The notes below the pieces were generated by a model. That model saw nothing but the letters and a program-made list of their open reading frames with translations. It was not told the origin of the DNA and did no database searches. A DNA stretch of 64,000 bases, taken from assembly GCF_008831285.2 (NCBI RefSeq), contig NC_045138.2:30661934-30725933 (forward strand), in the 5' to 3' direction. This DNA comes from Nymphaea colorata (lineage: Eukaryota; Streptophyta; Magnoliopsida; Nymphaeales; Nymphaeaceae). Below, piece after piece: positions 1-13,745 of this stretch; position 1 is the first letter of the stretch; each line of letters begins with the position of its first letter. The position numbers and the translations under genes were made by a program.

Positions 1-340
1 ACACATAATGATGAATATCAGTTCTATTCAACGAGTTTGTCGACGTAACGATGAATATCGATTATATTCTCAATCGAATCGAGTCGAGCTTGAGTTCATG
101 AATATCAATTCTATTCAATGAGTTTGTCGAGTCTTAATTGAGTCGAACTCGAGTTCAACACATAACGATGAATATCAATTTTGTTCATTGTCGAGCCTTA
201 ATCGAGTCGAGCTCGAGCTCAACACGTAACTGCCGGGTCGAGCTCGAGCTGCTTCCGTCAAGCTATTCTCGAGTTCGATGTTTCATTAGTCGAGCCGAGC
301 TCGAGCTGACTGAACTCGGGCTCGTGTTCACCCCTAGTTG
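1..340. repeat. Degenerate tandem repeat with CGAGCTCGAG-rich units
   Basis: The phrases GATGAATATC and TCTATTCAACGAGTTTGTCG recur every roughly 40 to 70 bases. They are separated by stretches built from TCGAG and CTCGAG words. The units are imperfect and no coding potential is evident. It looks like a decayed minisatellite or the edge of a larger repeat cut by the window start. Confidence 0.6.
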
Positions 341-2409
<2,069 letters not shown>

Positions 2410-4987
2410 CTAGTATGCTACTCCACCAGAAAATACATCGACATCATGAAGGAGGCTCTCTGTCAACCAATAACCATCCCAAGAACCGCCGACCCTCTGG
2501 TGAAAAGAGAATAAAGAATGATGTGACACAAGAACATTCTGCAAAGAAAGCAGCTTGATTGAATACTTACTTGAATCATCGTGAACTGGAAGGTTTCTTC
2601 CTCTTTTGGTCTTGCACCTCGAATCCAAACCCTTTGCTTAAAATGGTTCTGTTCCAAAGTTCACGCATGAGAATGAGGTACAGCCATTCACGAATGAATG
2701 TCAGGAAGGCACATTAATGGGAAAATGAAAAGTTTTGACAGGATTCTCAATCGGGCAGTTGTCTCATGAATATTGCATAATGTAAATAATGAGCTCTTGC
2801 CTAACCACTTGTGTACTTTTGTCAGTTAAGTGGATACAGATGACTCATAAATCCGGATGGAAATGATGCTCAGAAATGAATATGTTGTTCTGTTGCAGCA
2901 CATGTAGCTAGGTTGAATTTTTCATCAAAAAATCAACAAAGTTTGTGGACAAGGTGCAAAATCCAAGACCACAAGGCAAGTCCCTGCAACATTTAATTGG
3001 ACACGGCCCTACCTGGGTTCAGTCATCAAAGTAGGTCAAAGGTCGTAGAAACAAGGGTAGCTCCAACCCTTACAAGAACAAACCTCCAAATATGCCAACA
3101 CAAAGAGATTTCATGGTGGAATTATGTTACCTCTTCCACCCAAAAACTACTTAGGATCCTCCTCTCTTTGTGACACAACAGAGCACGATAAGCTGAATGG
3201 TGAAATATTCTCCTAAATCGCTCAAACTGCATGGAAACAAATTGTAAGTTAAATAAACAATTTTATCGAGTTCCCACGATCGTGATTTGAAATAATTACT
3301 GACCTGTCCCAAGTCAAAGAAGCGTCCAAAGTATGGAGATCTCTCAAAAGGATCAAAGCCAGCAAACTGCTAAAAGAAAGTCCAATTTTCAGTGTTAGGA
3401 TGACAGACAAGAATTTTTTGGAAAGATGAAGACTTCAAATATGCACATTACCCTGTACATGACCTCAACACCATGATCCTGTCGAGGTTGATCGTTGTAC
3501 TTTAATGCCTCAAGTTGGCACTGAATGGCTTCTTCTGCAGTGAACTATGACACCCCATCAAATTGGTATAACAGCAAAATAATTAACTATCTACTTTTTA
3601 TCCAGTCATGGAGGAGGGTCAAGGTTACATTTAGCCTGGGGCCAATAGGTCGTTTACTGCGAGATTCCACCCTGAAACAAAGAGACCCAAGTTTTCTTGA
3701 TTCATAGAGAAAGAAAAGAAGCAGCTTCAAATCAACAAATATAATTTCATTTGTTCATCATTTGCACATATTTGCTAATGCCAAATCTGATAAATAAACC
3801 ATCATGTCTAACAAGGCAAGAAAATGCTGGGATAATATCCCAAAAAATTTCAAGCAACAGTGACTCATGGAGTGACAAAGAATAGATGAGATTAAATTGC
3901 AGAGAAGACGATACGCCTAACCCTCCAAATGTTTAACAACAGATCCAGAACCGACAGGCAAATTGAAATTTGAAGGTGGAACTATTAAGAGCCTGAATAG
4001 TTTTCTTTTAGTAAAATTGTAGAGAGCGAGGAAGAAATGCAAAAGATAAAGATGAAAAGAGAAAATGATTTAGTTCTAAAGAATAAAATGCCCCTTGACA
4101 TAACATTCCAAGTAGCCAAACAAATTGGCAACAACTCCACAAAAAGTGCATTACCTATAAAGAAATGATCACCCACAGAATTATAAGAAAATATTATTTG
4201 GAGGCGAATTTGCAGGCAATGACCAACTATTCAAAATGACTTGAACCTTCCAATTCTGTTGGACAACCAGAGAAAATTATTTGACAGATTCTTTATCGAC
4301 AGATCCTGCAAAAGCCAAGTCATTTCACTTAATCCAGTTGCCTATGTTTGTAAGAACCCAACAAAACACTTTCAAGTTTCAGAAATTACAAGACTTCCCT
4401 TTGATCATATCAAAAATTCGAACAAAAGTGACAGGATGAAACAATTCTTTGGGTTCAGAGGACAAACTCTATCGTCGATAAAAGACGATAAAACTCCCAA
4501 ATTAGTTTCGAGCCAACAAGATCAACACTATAACTGGGCATCGGAATACATTACGTGGGAGGAAGGGGTGACATGTTGGAGAAAATTTAACAATCTAAAA
4601 AGGAACAGAGTGGAAAATTCTTGTTTCGTAGTGAACCGGAGAGTTCAACTAGCTCGGTGAATACATCCATAGAGAAACAACGAAGTATGGATTCATCTTC
4701 CTCTCTGTTTGTTCAACGATTAAGGCTAGATGATTTCATGGAAATGGAGCTCACAATACTCAACGCCCCAACAAACGTCCGCAGAAAAAGCGAAAAATCC
4801 AAAAACCCGTAAGACAGAATCGAAGACGAACGTACCAATCCGAGGAGAAGAAATCTGGGACGGGAACGTCGGAAGAAGTCATGCAACGCACGCTTGCAAC
4901 GCGAGGCCTGTTAGATTGGTACCCGCAAGAAGATTTTCGGAAGGAGATCTTTGGTGGGAGGGAAGAAATCGATAGACCCGACGCCAT
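2410..4987 (-). CDS. Plastid-targeted protein of unknown function, seven exons (possibly DUF4864/NTF2-like)
   Basis: I rebuilt this gene from exons 4987-4836, 3671-3629, 3544-3452, 3366-3304, 3226-3131, 2648-2571 and 2496-2410. All junctions are GT-AG, the phases agree throughout, and the total is 612 bp or 203 residues. The start was chosen because the first 36 or so residues (MASGLSISSLPPKISFRKSS onward) are rich in Ser, Arg and Lys and poor in acid, as in a chloroplast transit peptide. The mature part runs through EEAIQCQLEALKYNDQPRQD (exon 3), a segment with FDPFERSPYFGRFFDLGQ (exon 4), FERFRRIFHHSAYRALL (exon 5) and ends RVGGSWDGYWLTESLLHD plus a ten-residue tail. The pattern resembles small NTF2-fold proteins annotated DUF4864 in plants, but that assignment is from memory and unsure. 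No catalytic motif is evident. It is most likely a soluble stromal protein. Confidence 0.85.
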
Positions 4988-5487
4988 GGAAGCAGTAAGA
5001 GCAGACGAGGATGATTGGCCGTCTACTTTCACGCAGAGAGAGGAGGAGGGAGAGGAAGAGGTGCGCGGACACACTTGGCACCAGAGGCAAAACAAGTGGT
5101 TTTGCTTGGCCCCGTCTTTTGGAATCTTTTGCCTTTTGGGTGGCCGGTGCTCGTACGCTCGTTCCAAAGCCTTTGGACGTGAGGCCCCAGCTTCTTCAAT
5201 GGGGTCACCCAGATTTGTGGCCTCTGGTTCAACCACGCAACGGCCATACTAGTTCGATTTATTTGACTGTAATCAATGTTCAAGTTTTAGTAGCTGCTTT
5301 TATTGAAAAATAAGACCTAGTTAATAATAAGACGTAGTTAATAATCTGATTGAGATTTCATATGCAGTTCAAAATTTGTAGATCAGCCTTAATATTCGTA
5401 TCTCCTTATAACTTCGGGATGAGAACAAGATGTGAACGGTTTATTTTTGCGACCAATTGAGCAGTAGAAAAGAAATCCATAATAGTC
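4988..5487 (-). promoter_or_regulatory. Upstream region of the plastid-protein gene
   Basis: This stretch lies directly 5' of the minus-strand gene start and is GC-richer than its surroundings from 4988 to about 5240, as expected for a 5' UTR and core promoter. From 5290 to 5340 a short phrase (AAGACCTAGTTAATAAT, then AAGACGTAGTTAATAAT) is tandemly repeated. I could not place a transcription start. Confidence 0.35.
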
Positions 5488-7060
5488 TCAGTAACATCGT
5501 GACCAACTATATGCCAATGAGTTTTTAAAGAAACCTGCCGGAAATCTATCAAGGCCAGGTGCCTTGTCACTAGTAGATTGGAAGACCGGTCTTCTAATTT
5601 GCTCTGCGGTTATTGGTTTGTCAAGAAGAGCACACTCATTGATTGTTATTGCACCAGGTGTAGCTTCTATTGGTGTCGTCGATGACTCTTGAGGCCTTGC
5701 TGATTGAGACAATCATTGAAGACGTCACAACTTAGCTCAGATGGCGCCCAACCAGTTTTCTTAAACACTCCATGCACAGAGTTGAAGTCTCCCAGCAAAG
5801 AAAGGGGGTTCCTAGAAGATCAAGACAGTCATTCAACTACAAAAACTCCTGCTTTCTAAGAGCCAGATTTGGATTGAAGTAGATCCATGCAACAATGAAA
5901 CTCACACCCGATTTTCTACAAGAGCAGTTTAGCATAACCCAAGCTCTATGAAAAAGGATGGGTTGAGCACGAACAGTTCTGGGGTCCCAGCATACAATCA
6001 TGCGAGCAACATTATTGCAAAAAGAGGAGTTAGATACGAAAGCAATATGTGTGAGGTTTCGTTTCCACACAGAGACTTTCTCCTCTGAGAGGAGAGGATC
6101 AACAAAAAAACACATACATAAGGAAAGAAGGGGAAAAAGAGATCGGAGGACCTGGGATTAAGAATCAGCAGGTGGCTCCTTCTCATCACTTCCATCATCT
6201 TGTAAATGGGTATTGAGTCGCAAGTCCTCTTTTTTAGCTAAAACTTCATCAGTCTGCAATGATCGCTGGGGTGGACGATCGTCGGCATCCATGGTGGTTG
6301 CCTGAATCATCTCCCCAGCATCTGACTTGGATTCATGTTCGACGGTAGGGTCAGGTGGGTGGACCAATATGTTATCCTGATCCATAAATTGAGATTTCCC
6401 CCTGGTTCATCTCTGTCAAACTGCTGGTGAACATCAATTTCATGCCAATACCCTGTTTTCCTTCCCAACAAAATAGAGGGAGGAATATTTCTCACATCCT
6501 CTAGTGGTTTACGCGCTCTCTTGCATTGTCCATGCTCCGTCTGCTCATTGGGGTCCACCTGAACAGATTTTGAGAGAGGCCCTTGACACGGCGGTTTATG
6601 CAGCTGTGTTGCCCCCCTCGCCGCAAGTGCAGCCCTAATGCATTCCTAGAGTCCCCTGACATGGAGTTTGCCGTCTTCTCTCCAAAAACAAAAGGTTCAC
6701 CAGTAATCGGAAATCCTGGAGGAAAATTTAGCTCTGGAGTTGGAGGATTGGACATGTTGTCGTTCTGCTTCTCCAATTCAAAAGGGAATGTCTTCCCCAA
6801 AGCATGTCCACTAGTAGAACTCGGTTGTCCTTCAGTCGAAGCAGAAACTCGAGGGAAATTTCTGTTTAACGAGGCTGGATTGATGAACCGCATCTTGGAC
6901 TTCACGATCGCCCTCTGATCTGGTAAATCATCAGTTTGGAGAGCATTGAATCTATTGAGGTTGGGCGTCGGGGGCTTATAGTTTCCGGGAAGGATTTTTT
7001 GCGGTAATTCTGCTGCCTCAGCACTGTAACCTCCGTCCAACCAGAGGATGAGGGTCGTGA
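5488..7060 (-). mobile_element. Degenerate LINE (L1/RIL-type) fragment
   Basis: Read on the minus strand, three blocks follow LINE order. A proline/serine-rich ORF1-like region spans about 7040-6160. An endonuclease block from about 6115 contains VCWDPRTVRAQPILFHRAW and VSFIVAWIYFNPNLALRK, and then, after a frameshift near 5800, the signature GDFNSV. Finally 5712-5488 matches the start of a reverse transcriptase (ITAEQIRRPVFQSTSDKAPG). The catalytic palm of the reverse transcriptase is missing, so the 3' end is lost by deletion rather than by the usual 5' truncation. Multiple frame breaks show that it is long dead. I place the 5' edge near 7060 only approximately. Confidence 0.8.
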
Positions 7061-8204
7061 GAGATGCACAGTTGGGGTTTTCCCGTCACCGACTGGGCAC
7101 TCCTCAGATGATGGGAGGTAGCTTTACATTTTGCCCAGATTGTGAGGCAGCCTCAAATAACTACACTACCGCTTTTCTCCATGAATTTGAGAGGCACTGC
7201 TATCCTAATCCTGGCGTACTCCACTCCGGCAACATCCCGCCCAAGTCACGAGATGCTGCCTCGAAGATATGCGGGCTCCACAAGCAGGTGGGGAGCTCGA
7301 GCAATCGAATCCACAGAGGAATTTTTACCGTAGATTTCTGTGGCAGCGCAAACCCTGTGAGAGAGGATCAGGTAAGCCAGTAGGTCACTCCCAACTTAAA
7401 ACACAAACTATATATATCATATCGTTGGCTCGTGAATTGCTTGAATCCTTTTGGATCACTTCAAAACCTGGCCACGAGTCAAGGTTAGTCTAGCTCGCCC
7501 CTGACTCGGCTTGAACTCAACCCTTGACTCATCCTAACTCGCCTGATTCGTGTCATTTTAAAACTCTACTGAGTTGACGAGTCTACTCACAACCATTGAC
7601 CCCGTTATTAAATGATTCGAGTTTGAGTCACGAGTTTGCCAACTATGCTATATCTGGGGTCTGGCTTCTTCCTCGTGTCAAAGCCGGAAAAGGTGGTTAT
7701 TGAACACATGCATGCGTGCATACGCACATTCTCCTTTGGATGGTAGGATTTTTGTCCCACTCACTCATTTTATATAGGTAGATATTAGATACAACATGCA
7801 AGTCATTTTCAATCGAAGCATAATATTTAGATAACATCTTTCGTATCACAATTCAACTCATAGTCAATTATTATAAATTACAAACGAAACGGGGGGCGTC
7901 GCTAAAGGTCGCCGAGATTGTGACGACCTGTATTCCAGTTGTCCAATTAAGGATGGCCAAAAAATATTAAAAAAAAAATAGATGAACCTTTTGGAATTAA
8001 ATTGGACGCCTCCCATACATGGGGATGGGACTCCCATCCCGCCAGCAATTCAAGTCAGGCTGGGGTCGACCCGACACCTACCTAGCTCAAACTAGATCAA
8101 GTCTGGGCTCGTCCAGATTAGATGTGATTTTAATAAAACCAATATTTAAAACATAATATATATATTTATAATGAAATATATGTATAAATATAATTAAAAT
8201 AAAG

Positions 8205-8244
<40 letters not shown>

Positions 8245-8391
8245 TGGCAGACTCAAGTTGAGTCTGGCCCTTAAAGTTGTTGACTTTAAGATTGGGTGTC
8301 CAAAAGGTAATCGGGTACCCGGTCCAACACCCACCCTACTTAAAAAAAAACATGAAATTTTGGTGAGTAATTTGATTTAGTTCATCTTTTA
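7061..8391. other. Intergenic, repeat-derived
   Basis: No gene supported. Around 7440-7640 the sequence is made of degenerate ACTCG/GACTCG words. From 8040 to 8330 two GC-richer arms (with GACCCGACACC and CGGGTACCCGGTCC) flank an AT-rich core that contains an (AT)n run at about 8209-8240. That layout is typical of a non-autonomous element, but I could not define its ends. Confidence 0.4.
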
Positions 8392-8677
8392 GGCCCCGTT
8401 TGACACAGAGGGAATTTCTTGTGCATCGGGTAAAATATCCGATTTTGCATGGCTTTTCTGTTACATTCAAACACAGGAAAATTTACCACTCATTTTTGTT
8501 AGATGAGGGTAAAATTAACCTAGAAAAAAGTCAGATCTATGGAGGTCTGACTTTTTACGGTCCATATTATTTTTGCCCATTAGGGCTTCCTCTAATCTCT
8601 CTTTCTCACTACCTGATTGCCATCTTCTTTGTCACTCTAGGCTCCTCTATGGAAGCTGCAACATCAGGTGCTTCTTC
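8392..8677 (+). repeat. Dispersed element starting AGGCCCCGTTTGAC, abutting the PPR copy
   Basis: It opens with AGGCCCCGTTTGACAC and later carries TTATTTTTGCCCATTAGGGC. The element at 20936 opens with GGGGGCGTTTGATG and carries TTATTTTTGCCCGTTAGGGC at about the same relative place. The right edge of this copy coincides with the left breakpoint of the PPR duplication. It is probably a non-autonomous DNA element, but no target duplication could be assigned. Confidence 0.45.
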
Positions 8678-10700
8678 TTTTGCGACGGTCTAGAAAGCTT
8701 GTGCTGGTCTGGGTTGCGTAAAATTTGGTAGTAGTGTGCACGCTTGCTTAGTGAAGATGGGTTTGGATCTGGATGTGTTTGTGATGGGGTGTGTCGTTGA
8801 CATGTACTCAAAATGTGGGAATTTGCAGGAGGCCCGTCGAGCTTTTGATAACATTGCCAATAGAGATATTGTGGCTTGGAACACCATGATCAGTGGCTAC
8901 GTACAGAATGGTGTTGGTGAAGAAGCAATTGAACTCTACTGCCAAATGCCCCTTCAAGGTTTTATTCCTAACAACATAACATACGCGAGCATTCTCAAGG
9001 CAGTGGCCATTCTGGAGGATGGTGTACTATGCAAGTATTTACATCCACTAGTGATTAAAAGTGGGTTTCTTTCAGATGTTTATGTAGGCACAGCTCTTGT
9101 GGATGCATATGCAAAATCTCTGCTGCTGGAGGACGCGGAGAAAGCAGATACAGAGATGCGGTAAAGGAATTTGGTCTCATGGAATGCGCTCATAACTGGA
9201 TACAGTCTTGCAGGGAAGTACAAAGACGCCATGAATCTTTACTGTCAAATGCAAAAGGTTCCAATAAGGCCAGACCCCTATACATTCACTGGCCTTCTTT
9301 CTTCATGTTCTATGTCTAAAGCATTGGCTGAAGGTAGTCAACTTCATGCTCATTCCATTAAGATTGGTTTAGATTCTAATGTGTCAGTTGGCAATGCTTT
9401 GCTGGATTTGTACTCGAAATGTGGGTCGGTAGATGATGCGTCAAGGGCCTTTCAATGTATTGATGTCCCCAATTCTATTTCCTGGGCTGCAATTATATCA
9501 GCCTTTGTGCACAACGGTGGGGAGGAGAGTGCAGTCCTGTATTTCAGTGAAATGCATAGAATTTTCAAAAACTTTGATGAGTTCTCATGCAGCAGTGTCT
9601 TAAAGGCATCAGCTAGTTGTGCAGTATTGGAACAGGGGAAACAAATTCATGTACATGTGGTAAAATCTGGTCTCGAATCATCTCTATACGTTGGAAGTGC
9701 TCTTATTGATATGTATTCGAAGTGTGGTAGATTGGAAGATGCATACAGGGTCTTCAAAATCATGCCTGAAAAGAATGTTGTTTCGTTGAATTCTATGATA
9801 ATGTGTTTTGCTCAACATGGCCATAGCGAGCAAGCTCTGTATCTATTTGAGGAGATGCAGAAACTTGGCATACTACCAACATCCATCACCTTCATTGGTG
9901 TACTTTTTGCGTGCAGTCATGCTGGTTTGGTTGAAAAAGGACGTGAATACTTTGACATGGTGGTCTCCAACCATAGGATTTCACCAACAATCGAGCATTA
10001 CACGTGCGTGGTTGACCTTCTTGGTCGTGCTGGCCTTCTAAATGAAGCAGAGATATTTCTCAAGAATTCTCCCTTTGCATTTGAAGCTTTGATCTGGCGT
10101 TCTCTCCTTTCTGCTTGCAGGCTCCACAAGGATACAGTTGTTGGCAGTCGTGCAGCTGATCATTGTCTACTATTGGACCCATGTGAACCTTCAACTTATG
10201 TGCTTTTGTCAAATATGTACGCATCAAGGGATCGATGGGATGATGTGACAAGAATAAGAGCTTCGATGAAAGAAATGGATCTTGAAAAAGAGCCAGGATG
10301 CAGTTGGATAGAGGTCAGAGACAAGGTTCATATATTTGTGGTGGATGACAAGTTTCATCCTCTTAAGGAGGAGATATATGACAAGTTGGACATGCTGATG
10401 CCACAAATGAAGATGGCTGGTTACATACCTGATTTAAGCTTTGTTCTCCATGATGTTGATGATGAGTCCAAAGAACAATGCCTTCTTCATCACAGTGAAA
10501 AATTGGCTATTGCATTTGGATTGATTTCTACAGCACACCCAGTACCAGTTAGGATTTTCAAGAACCTGAGAGTCTGCGGTGATTGCCATGCTGCTCCAAA
10601 ATATATATCTAGAATTGCGGCACGAGAAATAATAATCCGAGACACCAATCGATTCCATCATTTCATTGATGGCATATGTTCTTGCGGGGATTACTGGTGA
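8678..10700 (+). pseudogene. 5'-truncated PPR-DYW gene copy with two nonsense mutations
   Basis: This is a direct-orientation copy of the PPR gene at 17597-20458, at a constant offset of 9,758 bp. It begins inside the parent reading frame (parent base 18436, about residue 280) and continues past the stop to about 11118. Relative to the parent it has CAG to TAG at 8691-8693 (parent residue 285) and TAC to TAA at 9162-9164 (parent residue 442). The rest is open. A 509-residue frame from 9171 to 10700 keeps the E region, the HxE and CxxCH zinc/deaminase motifs and the terminal DYW, with about 11 amino-acid differences from the parent. The 3' flank is copied too, so this is a DNA-level segmental duplication and not a retrocopy. 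The N-terminal targeting region and first repeats are absent, so a functional editing factor is unlikely. Confidence 0.93.
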
Positions 10701-11118
10701 TATGTTGTTTAATTGGACGAGTGGTTGGATCTTTCTATATGTGGAGGGGTTATGCAGCCAACTGTCTTGGCTGCTAATCCACTTTGGAGTTGCTTTGATT
10801 AAACATGTTCCGAAGGCAATTCACACCTACTGGAACGAGGTACAGGGAGGAAACCTTGTTGGCATTCGAACGTCATCTGTTTACTCGTTAGATGAATTGC
10901 AGCGAGGATGATTCAGATACTGTATGATCACACAGAGTTATTTGACTGCTGCCTTTTCTGCAGTAGATGGAAGCATAGTTCCTCGCTTCTTAGTTTATCG
11001 ACATTGGACAGTTTCATTGTCGGAATGGCTAGGAGGAAAGATTCTGGTAAACTTATATTGCTATTGGCTCATGGAAAAACAGGAAAAAGTACACTATGAA
11101 GATGAAGATGATAGCAAA
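10701..11118 (+). repeat. Duplicated 3' flank of the PPR gene
   Basis: This stretch matches 20459-20877 downstream of the intact PPR gene almost base for base. It shows that the duplicated block extends about 400 bp past the stop codon. Homology fades after AGATGATAGCAAA. Confidence 0.9.
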
Positions 11119-13745
11119 CCTTGGAGGTGATACTCCATCAATGAGGAGTTGTTCTCCTGTCAACTGATCAACATAGGATGTTAAACGTGGATAAAAGGTC
11201 TTCTGATCGAATACATATGATAGCGGTGGGTTTAGATTATATGATTAACGAAATTTTTTCATAACCTAGTGAAATAAAAAAATGATTTGTATTAATTTAT
11301 GAAATCACACCAATAATTTTGATGTGCTTGCATCTCTCTCTCTCTCCAGTTCCTTTCATAGTTATGGAGCTTGGGGTGCCTTGATATGAGGGAGCGTGTG
11401 TTAATGTAGTTTCACGTGAATGAACTTTCATAGGAAACATGTCTTCTAATTGCATGCAGGCACAAAGTTTTTATCAGGTCCACGTTCACCATCCTTAATG
11501 CCAGATCAAGCCCGAACTTGCTCATCCTTCTAGACATCCCTTCTTGATTCTTCAACGTGCATCATTAATATAGACCAATATAAGTAAGGGAGATATAGGA
11601 AAATTGAACGATGACTATAGTTTTTTAGAGTTACCTAGTCACCTAATGTCCACCATATGATCCAACACGATGAACAGTTAAAAGGAAAATAAAAATAACA
11701 ATGTGATGTGATTTTCATTTTATAATATTAATTCACAACTTTTTTTTTCTCAACCATCGTCCGCTTTAAATGGACTGCGCTTTGATTAGATGGCTTGGTG
11801 TCTTTAGATGGTTGGACTCATCATTCACTCACTCGAAAATTAAATGGTGATTTTAGCTTTTTAGAATCACCGAATCGTTTAATTTGCACCATCCGATCAA
11901 ACATGACAAATAGTTAAGAGAAAAATCAGGAGAAAAAGTGATGGACATTTTCACATTCTAATATAAGTTTGCACCTTTTTCTTTTCTTTTTTTTTTCTTT
12001 TGACGATCCATGTGCTTTAGATTGATGGTATTGGTTAAAATCTTTATAAAATTTGGCCTACATATTATATTTTCATTAAATTTTTAATTATTTAGTTTTG
12101 GCTTTTTCGTATTCATAGGTACGCTTGGATTCATAGAAGCCAGTAAACAAACTGCCCGGCTAGGCCTACGCATCAGGCCAGACCTCCCAAACCCGGGCCC
12201 CGCCCGATGCTCGAAACCTGAGCTCAGCTCAGCCCAATATTTTTTTTATAATCTTGATTAATATATATTATTAATAAAATAAAAAATAATATTAAAATTT
12301 GATCGGTCGGACCCGAGCCTGCCCCAAGCCTGATCGTCCGGGGTAGCCAGCACTGCATGCAGATGCATGTGGACATCGATATCTAGTGGCTTTACATTTA
12401 TTTGTCATGTATTTATGTGGAAAACAAGATGCTGATTTTACGAATGCAACGACATTGAAGACTAAGTTCATCGTTATCTGCAATATTGAATGTTCTACAA
12501 TAAACTTTCGTTTGACAAATAGATCAAGAAAAACAATCTAGGTTGTTGGAATTGGTGTTGTCATAATTTAGTTTGGCTAAAATAAAAGCACGAGATGAGA
12601 CGGTAACAGGTTATCTTTGTCAAAATTATGCTTTACCCAATAATTTTTATTCTTAATAAAGTCAGGATTGCCTAAAGTACCAAATTTTTATACACTTGAA
12701 GTCATTGGTGTCTTATAGTCTTGTTCGTTCATCTTTACAAATTAAATGGAGCGGCTATATTTCTAGGCATGAAAAGCCTGAACTAGTCATGTAGCTGTTT
12801 TTAGTATGCTTTTATATAATATTAAGTGCAGCCACCTTCACTGTGCAACGAAATTTAAGCTTTTGATGCAGTGGAAATCTAACTCCAATTGCAAAAGTCT
12901 TAGGTGCCAACCAAATCATTGGATGGTCCAACAAAGGACCTTATGTTGTTTATTTTCAAACCAAACAAAAATATGCATGACTTTGTCCAAAAGAAGAACA
13001 GATTTTTAAGTCTCAATATTGCTGTCACGGGCCGGCTTTTTCAAGCTCTGCTTGGCCTGCGCGGCGCCGAAGGCGTTCCCCACTGGATGTCATTAAGCAA
13101 GGCGGCCGACCATCGCTCTACTCGACGATGAGCATTCACTTGCTCACCCCCGCGTGACTCTACGTGGTCGTGCAACGCAGCGTATACGCCCACTGGGGGA
13201 ATTGCCCCCAACCCACGCGCACCCCCGTGTGTATCCAAACACTACGTGTGGGGAACCCACTGGATTCCCCAACGACGGACTTTCACTTTCAAAGGGACGG
13301 TTCACTTTGATGCATTGATTCGCTTCGTCGCTGCACTACCGCGATGCATATTCCACGTGCATTGCTTTTTGCTTGACTTAGCGTTCGATTGATCCAACTA
13401 TGCTTAAGCTGGCCAAGCAGCATCACCTTTTACTGCCAGGCCAGACACAATCGGCCGGCAACAATTGCAATAGAGAAGAAAAATTGGTGCACAACAGAGG
13501 GAGGTGCTTACTTCACGACTAGAATACTTAGCATACTAATTATACTTCCGAAAAGGAAACAAAATTCCTGACCTACGTTGCTCATCATTCAATCTGAAAG
13601 ACTAAAGCCTTTATACTGTGGCAACACAAACTTTTACGTGTACCAATTCCGACGTCTAAACTGTAAGCAAATCTCATGCTATGAACAGGAGCTTTACATC
13701 TACCGTGTCGTCTAAACTTAACAAATCTTCGAGGGTAGGGGAATC
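11119..13745. other. Intergenic with dispersed repeats
   Basis: No gene supported. It contains the repeat pair listed at 11610-12010. At 12120-12360 two GC-rich arms surround an AT-rich core. A GC-rich patch at 13020-13270 has GTTCCCCAC near its left and GTGGGGAAC near its right side, suggesting another small inverted-repeat element. Confidence 0.4.
11610..12010 (+). repeat. Two diverged direct copies of a 170-bp dispersed repeat
   Basis: Copy one (about 11610-11775) and copy two (about 11850-12010) share the order: TTTTAGA-rT-ACC, a CACCAT-(C/A)GATC phrase, GATGTGATTTTCATTTT-like, a T-rich run, then ATCGTCC/GATCC-rTG. A third copy lies in inverted orientation at about 26100-26240 (CCATCATATTGGATCGGATG). 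It is a repeat family of unknown class. Confidence 0.6.
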
